Assembly (NCBI GenBank): GCA_902599575.1
Contig: CACKFS010000004.1
Coordinates: 1 to 54,882 of the forward strand
Direction of reading: 5' to 3'
DNA length: 54,882 nt
Origin: an uncultured Pelagibacteraceae bacterium
GTDB lineage: Bacteria; Pseudomonadota; Alphaproteobacteria; Pelagibacterales; Pelagibacteraceae
In this document: piece by piece, positions 1 to 8,467 of the stretch
Layout of the letters: every line of letters starts with the position of its first letter
Position numbering within the stretch: position 1 is the first letter of the stretch
The notes under the pieces: generated by a model
Seen by the model: the letters and a program-made list of their open reading frames with translations, nothing else
Told to the model about the DNA's origin: nothing
The model's database searches: none
Made by a program: the position numbers and the translations under genes

Positions 1-173
1 TTATCAGGTATAAGTGATTTTTTTTTAGCCCCAAGATTAAAAACAATCAGAATGGCAAGCGTACTAATGACCATAAATAAACTAGCATTTGTAAATGATA
101 TATCAACTTCACCTATTTTAATTTCAGGTCCAATTCTATAGACATTGAATTGGTACATCGGATTTGCAGCCAT
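1..173 (-). CDS. atpB: F0F1 ATP synthase subunit a, N-terminal part (truncated by window edge)
   Basis: Reverse-strand translation MAANPMYQFNVYRIGPEIKIGEVDISFTNASLFMVISTLAILIVFNLGAKKKSLIPD; next to the AtpI/AtpZ-like ORF. Confidence 0.85.
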   Translation of the reverse strand, partial: MAANPMYQFNVYRIGPEIKIGEVDISFTNASLFMVISTLAILIVFNLGAKKKSLIPD

Positions 174-178
174 AAATT

Positions 179-448
179 TTATTTCTGTATTTTTTTTGCA
201 GACCTAATAACATTGGTTATACCTGCTACGACACCCACAAAAAAAAATGTTATTATTAACCATGGTTTAGTATCAAACCAAGTGTCTAAAATAAACCCAA
301 TAATTGTCCCAACTAGTACAGCAGAAACAAGCTCAGTGCTCATTTTGAAAGCCTGTCCTAAATTTGACTGTGCAGGTGGATCTTTTTCAGGGGTAATTTT
401 CTTTTTTGCAATTTTAAGGCGAATTTTTAGGTCGTCATCTCTTTTCAT
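179..448 (-). CDS. atpI: F0F1 ATP synthase subunit I (AtpI/AtpZ family)
   Basis: Two-helix small protein (..LVGTIIGFILDTWFDTKPWLIITFFFVGVVAGITNV..) immediately upstream of atpB. Confidence 0.8.
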   Translation of the reverse strand: MKRDDDLKIRLKIAKKKITPEKDPPAQSNLGQAFKMSTELVSAVLVGTIIGFILDTWFDTKPWLIITFFFVGVVAGITNVIRSAKKIQK

Positions 449-2845
449 TTAAGCGACCATGCTTTCGGCTTTCTCTAGGTCAACTGCAACAAGCTGACTA
501 ATACCTTTTTCAGGCATTGTAACACCATAAAGACGGTTCATTTTTGACATTGTTAAAGCGTGGTGTGTAACAATCACAAATTTTGTCTTTGTAATTTTTG
601 TAAGTTCTTCAAGCAAATTACAAAATCTTGTAACGTTAGCATCGTCTAAAGGAGCATCGACTTCATCTAAAACACAAATTGGAGCTGGGTTTGTTAAAAA
701 AACTGCAAAAATTAAAGATAGGGCTGTCAATGCTTGTTCACCACCTGACAATAAAGTTATTGATTGCAATCTTTTTCCTGGAGGACTTACAAGCATCTCT
801 AAACCTGCATCAAGAGGATCATCAGAGTCGATCAGTTCTAGTTTTGCGCTGCCACCATTAAAAAGTTTTGTGTAAACTTCATTGAATTTTCTATTAACTT
901 TTTCAAAAGCCTCAACAAGTCTTTCTCTACCTTTCTGATTTAATTCATTAATACTTTCTTTTAATTTTGTAATTGCAGTCACTAAATCTGATCTATCTTT
1001 TTCCATTTTTTTTATTTCATCTTGATATTTTGTAGTTTCTTCATCCGCTCTTAGGTTAACAGATCCCAATTTATCTCTCTCTCGTTTTTTCTTATCAAGC
1101 AACTCTTCTTGCGTTACAGCATCAGGAAACTCTTCATTTAATTCTAGATTCGAGAATTCAAGAATATTGTTTTCATTCAAATTGAGTTCATTTTCTATTC
1201 TCTCAAGTAGATCTAATCTTCTCTTATTTAATCCATCAATTGTTGCAGCTGAACTGGCTTTTCTCTCTCTTATCTCTATAGAATTTTCTTTAACTTCATT
1301 GAGATTAATATTCAAAATTGATAATTTATCTTCGCTTTCTTTGATAATAACTTCATTTTGTTCTTTATCTAAATTTGATAATCTAAGATTCTCATTTAAT
1401 TGACCTTTTTTTTCTGCTTGATTTTTTGGTTTGGCCTCAAGTCCTTTTAATTGATCTAGTGTTTTATTTTTTCTATCTTCTAATTTATTGATTGTTATTT
1501 CTGATTTGTTTAAAAGGTTTTTCCAACTTTCTATTTCTTTATCAATATTTTGTATTCTTTCGGATCTTTTTACAGACTCTTTTTTAATATTCTGATTTTT
1601 ACTATATACTTCACAGTATTCATCGATTGTATTCTTAAAATTGTCTAAAGCAATTACCGCATCATCATTTTTATTAGAAATAATTAAATCCTTAATTGAG
1701 GCTAATTCTGTATTTAGTTTACCCTTAAAATCTTTTAAATCTGACGAAGATTGTTTTTCAGTTTCATAATATTTAGAATCTATTTCAATTAAATCTTTTT
1801 TTTCTTCTTTTATTCTCTTCTCATTAGAGTTAGCGTCAATTATAATGCTTTTTTCTCGATCTTTATCTTGATCTAAAATATTAAGATTTTCATTAAGTTT
1901 CTCTATTTCATCTTGTATTCTAATATTTTCTTCATCTAGGCTTTTTAATTCTAAATTTAGCCTTTGTATTTTTGAGAGATTTTCAAAATTTTTTTGTTTA
2001 ATAGGGTTAATTTTATTTAATTCATTTTGAATTTTATTTTTTAAGTCTTCTATTTCATTATTGAATTTGTCAAATTCTTTATCAGAGTCCTCATTAATTT
2101 CTTTTTCTAGTTTAATCTCTTTATCAATATCTTGAAGCTTGAGATAATATAGACCAGCCTCTATTTTTTTTATTTCATTTGATATAAATTTATATTTATT
2201 TGCTTCTTCTGCTTGTTTTTCTAAATTTGCTAATTGTTTTTCTTGTTGTCTCCTTAATTCATCAGCTCTTTTGAGATTATTTTCAGCAGCGTTCAATCTA
2301 ATTTCAGCTTCATGTCTTCTTGCATGTAGTCCAGCGATACCTGCAGCCTCCTCCAAAATAGCTCTTCTGTCACTTGGTTTTGCGGTTACTAATGAGCCTA
2401 TTCTTCCTTGACTTATCAGTGATGGTGAATGAGCACCAGTCGACAAGTCAGCGAAAAACATCTGTGCATCCTTTGCCCTTACTTCTTTGCCATTTATCGA
2501 AAATTTTGATCCTTTGTCTTTTTCTATTTTTCTTTTTATTTCTATACTAGGGGTATTTTTATACTGATGTGGACCCTCATTGTCATTGTTTAATAAATTT
2601 AAAGTTACTTCTGCAATATTTTTTGATGGTTTGTTTGAAGTGCCAGAGAATATAACATCCTCCATTCCTGATCCTCTCATGCTCTTCGCAGAAGTTTCGC
2701 CCATACACCATCTTAATGACTCTACAATATTTGATTTTCCACAACCATTAGGTCCAACAATACCCGTAAGCCCATTTTCTATTAATAGATCGGTTTTATC
2801 CGCAAATGATTTGAATCCGTTTAATTGAATTTTTTTAAATTCCAT
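449..2845 (-). CDS. smc: Chromosome segregation protein SMC, short form
   Basis: Walker A GPNGCGKSN, signature LLSGGEQALTALSL, Walker B PICVLDEVDAPLDDAN, long coiled coil; only 798 aa. Confidence 0.9.
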   Translation of the reverse strand: MEFKKIQLNGFKSFADKTDLLIENGLTGIVGPNGCGKSNIVESLRWCMGETSAKSMRGSGMEDVIFSGTSNKPSKNIAEVTLNLLNNDNEGPHQYKNTPSIEIKRKIEKDKGSKFSINGKEVRAKDAQMFFADLSTGAHSPSLISQGRIGSLVTAKPSDRRAILEEAAGIAGLHARRHEAEIRLNAAENNLKRADELRRQQEKQLANLEKQAEEANKYKFISNEIKKIEAGLYYLKLQDIDKEIKLEKEINEDSDKEFDKFNNEIEDLKNKIQNELNKINPIKQKNFENLSKIQRLNLELKSLDEENIRIQDEIEKLNENLNILDQDKDREKSIIIDANSNEKRIKEEKKDLIEIDSKYYETEKQSSSDLKDFKGKLNTELASIKDLIISNKNDDAVIALDNFKNTIDEYCEVYSKNQNIKKESVKRSERIQNIDKEIESWKNLLNKSEITINKLEDRKNKTLDQLKGLEAKPKNQAEKKGQLNENLRLSNLDKEQNEVIIKESEDKLSILNINLNEVKENSIEIRERKASSAATIDGLNKRRLDLLERIENELNLNENNILEFSNLELNEEFPDAVTQEELLDKKKRERDKLGSVNLRADEETTKYQDEIKKMEKDRSDLVTAITKLKESINELNQKGRERLVEAFEKVNRKFNEVYTKLFNGGSAKLELIDSDDPLDAGLEMLVSPPGKRLQSITLLSGGEQALTALSLIFAVFLTNPAPICVLDEVDAPLDDANVTRFCNLLEELTKITKTKFVIVTHHALTMSKMNRLYGVTMPEKGISQLVAVDLEKAESMVA

Positions 2846-2851
2846 TAAAAA

Positions 2852-3433
2852 CTATAATAGTTTTTCTATAGCTTTTTTCAAATTTTTGTATGTAAGTGAT
2901 TTTTCGAACTTTTTCCCATTTATTAATAGAGTAGGGGTTGAGTTTATATTAAAACTTTTTACCCCTTCGACTCGATCGTTAAGTATATGATCCTCTAACG
3001 ACTTATTCTCCAAGCATTTTTGCTCGTCAATTTTAAAGTTTCCAGATTTAATAACTTTGATAAGATTTTTATTATATTCCTCAGCTGTCGAACCTTTTGC
3101 CCATTCGTTCTGATTATCATATAAAAAGTGAAGCAATTCAGAATTTCCGTCGTTCTCACAATGTGCAAACTTTGAAGCATTTAAAGCGGCAATATTTAAT
3201 GGAAAACTTTTATATTCAATTGATATAATTCCCTCATCAATAAAATTTTTCTTTAATTCTGGATAAACATTCTTATGAAAGTTAGCACAATAAGAACATG
3301 TTAAAGATTCATAAACTACAAGTTTTATTTTTGCATCACTATTTCCGTCAATTATTGGCTTAATTGTTTCAGCGTAAGAAGGATTAGACAATGAAATAAA
3401 CACAAATAGTAATATAGTTTTTATTTTTTTCAT
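2852..3433 (-). CDS. DsbA-like thiol:disulfide oxidoreductase with signal peptide
   Basis: N-terminal signal sequence, thioredoxin-fold CSYC motif (YESLTCSYCANFH), C-terminal STPTLLINGKKF. Confidence 0.85.
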   Translation of the reverse strand: MKKIKTILLFVFISLSNPSYAETIKPIIDGNSDAKIKLVVYESLTCSYCANFHKNVYPELKKNFIDEGIISIEYKSFPLNIAALNASKFAHCENDGNSELLHFLYDNQNEWAKGSTAEEYNKNLIKVIKSGNFKIDEQKCLENKSLEDHILNDRVEGVKSFNINSTPTLLINGKKFEKSLTYKNLKKAIEKLL

Positions 3434-3910
3434 TTATTTTTTATACGAATTAATTAATTCTTTAAGAGCATTTTTAATATTTACATTTTTAATACCACCC
3501 AGACTTTTTGAGAAATCTCTTTTTGACGCACTTTTACTTTTTTCTAAATTAATTTTGTCATCTTTTTCAAAAGTTATTATCTTTATTTTATCGACCGCTA
3601 CATAACTAAAAATTGAATTTAATTTATTCATAATTTGTTTTTTAGAATACTCAACATCCACTTCACTACCTCTCTTTACCATAATTTCTAATGTCGATCC
3701 TCTTACTTTGTTTGAACTCTTAAATCTGTTTGGATAACAAATATCAAATAATTCTTTACCTACTATATATTTCCAATTATTTAATATTTCAGGAAATATA
3801 CTACCTTTTTTATTTATGATTTTTTTAACTTTTGTGGGCAAAGTGTCTTTAAAAGATCTTAGACCTTGAATGCCCCCTAATCTCTGCTTAGTATATTTTT
3901 TAAATTGCAT
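3434..3910 (-). CDS. DUF721 / DciA-like protein
   Basis: ILNNWKYIVGKELFDICYPNRFK core pattern of DUF721; located between mutY and a DsbA-like gene. Confidence 0.65.
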   Translation of the reverse strand: MQFKKYTKQRLGGIQGLRSFKDTLPTKVKKIINKKGSIFPEILNNWKYIVGKELFDICYPNRFKSSNKVRGSTLEIMVKRGSEVDVEYSKKQIMNKLNSIFSYVAVDKIKIITFEKDDKINLEKSKSASKRDFSKSLGGIKNVNIKNALKELINSYKK

Positions 3911-4891
3911 ATGAGTGATCCATTTGTAACAAAAAATATTCTGAAATGGTATGATTTAAATAAAAGATCATTACCATGGCGAAAAAATGTTTCCAAAGAA
4001 AAAAGACAGTATAATACGTTGATTAGTGAATTTATGTTGCAACAAACTCAAGTAGCAACTGTAATTCCATACTTTAACAAATTTGTTAAAGAAATTCCAA
4101 ACATAAAAAAACTTGCAAGAGTTGATAACAAAAAACTAATTAAACTTTGGGAAGGTCTTGGATATTATTCAAGAGCAAGAAATTTAAAGAAAGCAGCGCA
4201 GTCTGTAATTAAAAATTTTAATGGAGTAGTACCTGATAATTTTGACGATTTGAAATCACTATCTGGTATTGGAGATTATACTGCTAATGCAATTTTAGCT
4301 ATTGCATTTAATAAGCCATATATTCCATTAGATGGAAATGTAGAAAGGATTATAAAAAGATACCTTTATTTAAAAAAAGAAAAAGAAATTCAGAAAGAAA
4401 ATTTAATTGAAAAAAAGTCTATTTTAGGATTTTCAAACCGTTCAAGTGATTATGCTCAGGCACTTATGGAATTTGGTGCTTTAGTTTGCAAACCTACCAA
4501 CCCACTTTGCTGCCAATGTCCTATAACTAAAAAATGCAAATCTTTTAAAAAGAAAGACTTCAATTTAACAAAAAATTCGAAAAAATATAAAGACAAATAT
4601 TTTTTACTCAAAGTTTATAAAAAAGATCAAAAATATTTATTAATAAAAAATACTAAATTTAATTTTTTAAAAAACCTAAGAATTTTTCCTATGGAAGAAC
4701 TACATAATCCTAAAAAATTTAATAAAACTCTTAATATTAAATTGTCTAATATGAATATGAATATAAAAATACTACATTTAAAAAATATCAATAAATATTC
4801 ATCATCTACTTGGATTGATCAAAGAAAAATAAATAATTACATGTTGCCAACATTCACTAAAAAAGTAGTTAAATATCTCGAGAAAAATTAA
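3911..4891 (+). CDS. mutY: A/G-specific adenine glycosylase
   Basis: LPWRKN, EFMLQQTQVATVIPYF, LSGIGDYTANAI HhH motif, 4Fe-4S cysteines CKPTNPLCCQCPITKKC; ATG at 3911 preferred over the track's TTG at 3905. Confidence 0.93.
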   Translation: MSDPFVTKNILKWYDLNKRSLPWRKNVSKEKRQYNTLISEFMLQQTQVATVIPYFNKFVKEIPNIKKLARVDNKKLIKLWEGLGYYSRARNLKKAAQSVIKNFNGVVPDNFDDLKSLSGIGDYTANAILAIAFNKPYIPLDGNVERIIKRYLYLKKEKEIQKENLIEKKSILGFSNRSSDYAQALMEFGALVCKPTNPLCCQCPITKKCKSFKKKDFNLTKNSKKYKDKYFLLKVYKKDQKYLLIKNTKFNFLKNLRIFPMEELHNPKKFNKTLNIKLSNMNMNIKILHLKNINKYSSSTWIDQRKINNYMLPTFTKKVVKYLEKN

Positions 4892-6036
4892 TGAAAAAAA
4901 TTGCGATAATTGGAGCAGGTATCTCAGGTTTGTACATCGCAAATCTTTTTAAAAATAGTTTAAATTATGAAATTACAATTTATGAAAAAAACGACAATAT
5001 TAATTTAGAGGACGGCTACGGTATTCAACTTTCAGTCAATAGCGTTAAGCTTTTGAATAAAATTGGGTTTAATAAATTATCTGATAATGAAAAATTTAAT
5101 CCTGAAAAAATTGATTTTTTTTCAATGAATTCATCAAATAAAATCTGTGATTTAGATATTACGAATTTCAATACAGATGACATCAAGTATACAACACTAA
5201 AAAGATCAACTTTAATAAATTTTTTAAAAAAAGATTTGGACGATATAATAAAAACTGGTTTTAAAATTTCAAAAATAAATGACCAAGAAAAACAAATTAA
5301 AATTTCATTTGAAAATAATGTAACTAAAAAATGTGATTACTTGATTATTGCTGATGGAGTTTTTTCAAAGAGTAAAAATCTAATTTCAAATAACAAAGTA
5401 AAAACTAAATATAATGACACATTAGCTATTAGAGGTAAATTAACTAAATTTCCTGAAAACGTTAACAAAAAAAATGTAGCTTTATTTTTAGGTCCAAACT
5501 TCCACCATGTTATTTACCCATTAAATTCTAATGGTGATTTAAATTTTATTGCTATTATGAAACATTCTCTTTCATTAGAGGAGCAAGGTAATTATTCATT
5601 ATTTAGTGAACATTCCTTTATCAAAAGAATTTTAGAAAAAGTCCCTCAAGAAATTAAAGAATTTGTTACAGGCATTAAGGAATTAAAAATATTTCCAGTA
5701 TTTGTTAGTGATAAGTTTCTCAAAATACCGAATAATAATATTCATTTGATAGGTGATGCTTTTTTTGCCTTTCCACCATCATTTGCACAAGGTGCATCGC
5801 AATCGATTGAGAGTGCTTATGAATTGTTTATCTCTTTAAATACCAATAAAGAAATTAATTTTTTCAAAAAGAGGGTAAATAAATCAAAAATGATTAATTT
5901 TAGATCAAAATTTAACTTGTTTGCTTTTCATTTATCAAATCCTTTAATAATATTTTTCAGAAATATTTTCCTAAAAAGATTAGTAAAAAATAAAAAATTT
6001 CTAGAATATTATTTAGGTAGAATTTATAAAACTTGA
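4891..6036 (+). CDS. FAD-dependent monooxygenase (UbiH/salicylate hydroxylase-like)
   Basis: Rossmann GAGISGLYIANLF, second FAD motif HLIGDAFFAFPPSFAQGASQSIESAYEL. Confidence 0.8.
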   Translation: MKKIAIIGAGISGLYIANLFKNSLNYEITIYEKNDNINLEDGYGIQLSVNSVKLLNKIGFNKLSDNEKFNPEKIDFFSMNSSNKICDLDITNFNTDDIKYTTLKRSTLINFLKKDLDDIIKTGFKISKINDQEKQIKISFENNVTKKCDYLIIADGVFSKSKNLISNNKVKTKYNDTLAIRGKLTKFPENVNKKNVALFLGPNFHHVIYPLNSNGDLNFIAIMKHSLSLEEQGNYSLFSEHSFIKRILEKVPQEIKEFVTGIKELKIFPVFVSDKFLKIPNNNIHLIGDAFFAFPPSFAQGASQSIESAYELFISLNTNKEINFFKKRVNKSKMINFRSKFNLFAFHLSNPLIIFFRNIFLKRLVKNKKFLEYYLGRIYKT

Positions 6037-7106
6037 TTACTAGATATTAGTCTTTGTCTTAAGTGGTCAATAGGTACAATGTTACCGTTAAGATTGTAGT
6101 GCCAAAAAGTCCAACCATTGCAGCTTTCAGCTCCTAAAATTGTGGCTGCTACTTTATGAATTGAACCCTCTGTTTGTTCATGCTTAATACTCCCATCAGC
6201 CATTATTTTTGCACTAATTTTCTTTTTATAATCGTATATATTAGTTCCTGGTTTAATTATTCCTAACTCAACTAATGAGCCAAAAGGTATTCTTGGTTTA
6301 GATCTTCCATTTTGAAGAGTATCTAAATAATCATCTTCTATAGGTTTTGTTTTTTTTAACCTTTGCTCAGCTGCATTAAAATAGGTTTTCTCTTTTTCAA
6401 TACCATAATAATTTCTTCCCAATTTCTTAGCAACTGTTGCCGTTGTTCCTGATCCTAAAAAAGGATCTAAAACAAAATCATTTTTATTTGTTGTTGCTAA
6501 TAAAATTCTGTGAAGTAGAGCCTCAGGTTTTTGGGTTGAATGCACTTTTTTACCATTCTTTTTTAGTCTTTCAGAACCATTACAAATCGGCAATTCCCAG
6601 TTAGATCTCATTTGAAGATCGTCATTTAAACATTTTAAAGATTGGTAGTTGAAAGTGTATTTAGACTTTTCAGATTTCGATGCCCAAATTAAAGTTTCAT
6701 GGGCATTAGTAAATCTTGTTCCTCTAAAATTAGGCATTGGATTTTTTTTATTCCATATAACATCATTTAATATCCAAAAGCCTAAATTTTGAATAGATGT
6801 TCCAACTCTAAAAATATTGTGATAACTACCAATTACCCAAATAGCTCCATTTTTTTTTAAAATTCTTTTACATTCATCAAGCCATGCATATGTAAAATTA
6901 TCGTATTTTTTAAAGCTTTCAAACTGATCCCATTTTTCATTTACTGCACTCACTTTAGATCTATCTGGTCTAGTGAGTTGATTTTTTAATTGCAAATTGT
7001 AAGGCGGGTCTGCAAAAATTAAATCGAAAGTTTCTTTAGGGATTTTTTTTAGCTCTTTAAGACTGTCCCCATTAATAATTTTATTTTTTAAGTTTAACTT
7101 TTCCAT
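6024..7106 (-). CDS. ccrM: Site-specific adenine DNA methyltransferase, CcrM-type (GANTC)
   Basis: DPPYNLQL motif IV, DPFLGSGTTATVAKKLGRNYYGIE motif I, plus C-terminal CcrM-type extension (ILGAESCNGWTFWHY). Confidence 0.9.
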   Translation of the reverse strand: MEKLNLKNKIINGDSLKELKKIPKETFDLIFADPPYNLQLKNQLTRPDRSKVSAVNEKWDQFESFKKYDNFTYAWLDECKRILKKNGAIWVIGSYHNIFRVGTSIQNLGFWILNDVIWNKKNPMPNFRGTRFTNAHETLIWASKSEKSKYTFNYQSLKCLNDDLQMRSNWELPICNGSERLKKNGKKVHSTQKPEALLHRILLATTNKNDFVLDPFLGSGTTATVAKKLGRNYYGIEKEKTYFNAAEQRLKKTKPIEDDYLDTLQNGRSKPRIPFGSLVELGIIKPGTNIYDYKKKISAKIMADGSIKHEQTEGSIHKVAATILGAESCNGWTFWHYNLNGNIVPIDHLRQRLISSNQVL

Positions 7107-7186
7107 TTTAAAAAAGATAATTAGACTCTAGGCATGACTTAACGTCAACTCATGATTGAATTATTTTGAATTAATTGTGTCTATTA

Positions 7187-7786
7187 TTATCTTGGACTCA
7201 ATATATTGTGTATAGGCTTGAAAGTCCTTCTATGATGCTTTGTGACACCAAACTTTCGAATTGCTTGAATATGAACTTTTGTTCCATATCCACAATTTTT
7301 ATTCCATTGATATTTTGAAAAATTCTTTGATATTTTTTCCATCAAACTGTCCCTAGAAACCTTAGCAACAATTGAGGCCGCTGAGATTTGAGGTATTTTT
7401 CTATCACCCTTAATTACATATTTTAGATTATAATTTTTCATTACGGGAATTCTGTTACCATCAACTAATACCAAACGAGGTTTTTTTTTTAATTTTTTTA
7501 TAGCTCTTTTCATAGCTAACAAAGAGGCATTTAAAATGTTTAGTTTCTCTATCTCTTCTTTTGATGCAGAACCGATAGACCAATACGAATTTTTTTTTAT
7601 ATATTTGTTTAAAACTTCGCGCTCTTTTTTTGTTAATTTTTTTGAGTCTTTAAATTTTTTAACATCGCAGTTTTTTTTTAATATAACTGCAGATGCGTAA
7701 ACTGGTCCTATTAAACTGCCTCTACCCACTTCATCTACACCAGCAATATTTTGAATACCTTTATATATCGATTTTAAGTTCATCAA
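7187..7786 (-). CDS. rnhB: Ribonuclease HII
   Basis: AGVDEVGRGSLIGPVYASAVIL, DSKKLTKKERE, QISAASIVAKVSRD. Confidence 0.93.
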   Translation of the reverse strand: MMNLKSIYKGIQNIAGVDEVGRGSLIGPVYASAVILKKNCDVKKFKDSKKLTKKEREVLNKYIKKNSYWSIGSASKEEIEKLNILNASLLAMKRAIKKLKKKPRLVLVDGNRIPVMKNYNLKYVIKGDRKIPQISAASIVAKVSRDSLMEKISKNFSKYQWNKNCGYGTKVHIQAIRKFGVTKHHRRTFKPIHNILSPR

Positions 7787-8456
7787 TTTTCTTTCTTATT
7801 TCTTTTAAATCTAACCAAGAATATTTTTTTTGATCAGCTTGTCTTAGTAAATATGCTGGATGAAAAGTTATCATTGTCAAAAAGGTTTTATTTTTGATCA
7901 GTATTTCTTTCCAAATACCTCTTTCTTTTGATATTTTTAAATTTGATCCAAAAAAAGCTTCCATAGCTGTACTACCAAGTAGAATAATCATTTTTGGATT
8001 AATAATTTCAACGTGTTCGTATAAATATTCAGAATATCTTTTAATTTCTTTTATTTCAGGTTTTCTGTTTAAAGGAGGTCTGTAATTAACAACATTAGTA
8101 ATATAAATATCTTTCCTGTCTAAATTAATTGCTGCAAGCATTTTATTTAATAGTATACCCGCATCACCCACAAACGGTTTACCTAGCTCATCTTCTTTTT
8201 GACCTGGACCTTCGCCTATAATCATTACAGAACTTTCTTCGTTACCATCGCTAAATACAATTTTGTTAGCATTATTTTTTAGTTCACAATCCTTTAAATT
8301 TTCGATTTTTAATTTTAGTTTTTTTAATAACTCTTGTTTATTTTCAATTATTTCAACTTTTTTAAATCTATTAATTGGTTGATTTTCGTAATCAAATTTC
8401 GATTTAAATAAAAAATCTTCAACTTTATTTCTTTGATTTAAATAATTTTTAGACAT
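7761..8456 (-). CDS. Uracil-DNA glycosylase, family 4-like
   Basis: GEGPGQKEDELGKPFVGDAGILLNKMLAAI, NVVNYRPPLNRKP, FHPAYLLR. Confidence 0.85.
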   Translation of the reverse strand: MSKNYLNQRNKVEDFLFKSKFDYENQPINRFKKVEIIENKQELLKKLKLKIENLKDCELKNNANKIVFSDGNEESSVMIIGEGPGQKEDELGKPFVGDAGILLNKMLAAINLDRKDIYITNVVNYRPPLNRKPEIKEIKRYSEYLYEHVEIINPKMIILLGSTAMEAFFGSNLKISKERGIWKEILIKNKTFLTMITFHPAYLLRQADQKKYSWLDLKEIRKKIDELKIDI

Positions 8457-8467
8457 ATGTTTGATGT

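Noticed and set aside
7107-7186. Intergenic region between ccrM and rnhB as a riboswitch or small RNA
   Set aside because: Only about 80 bp, no convincing stem-loop or known riboswitch core recognised beyond the single GANTC site.
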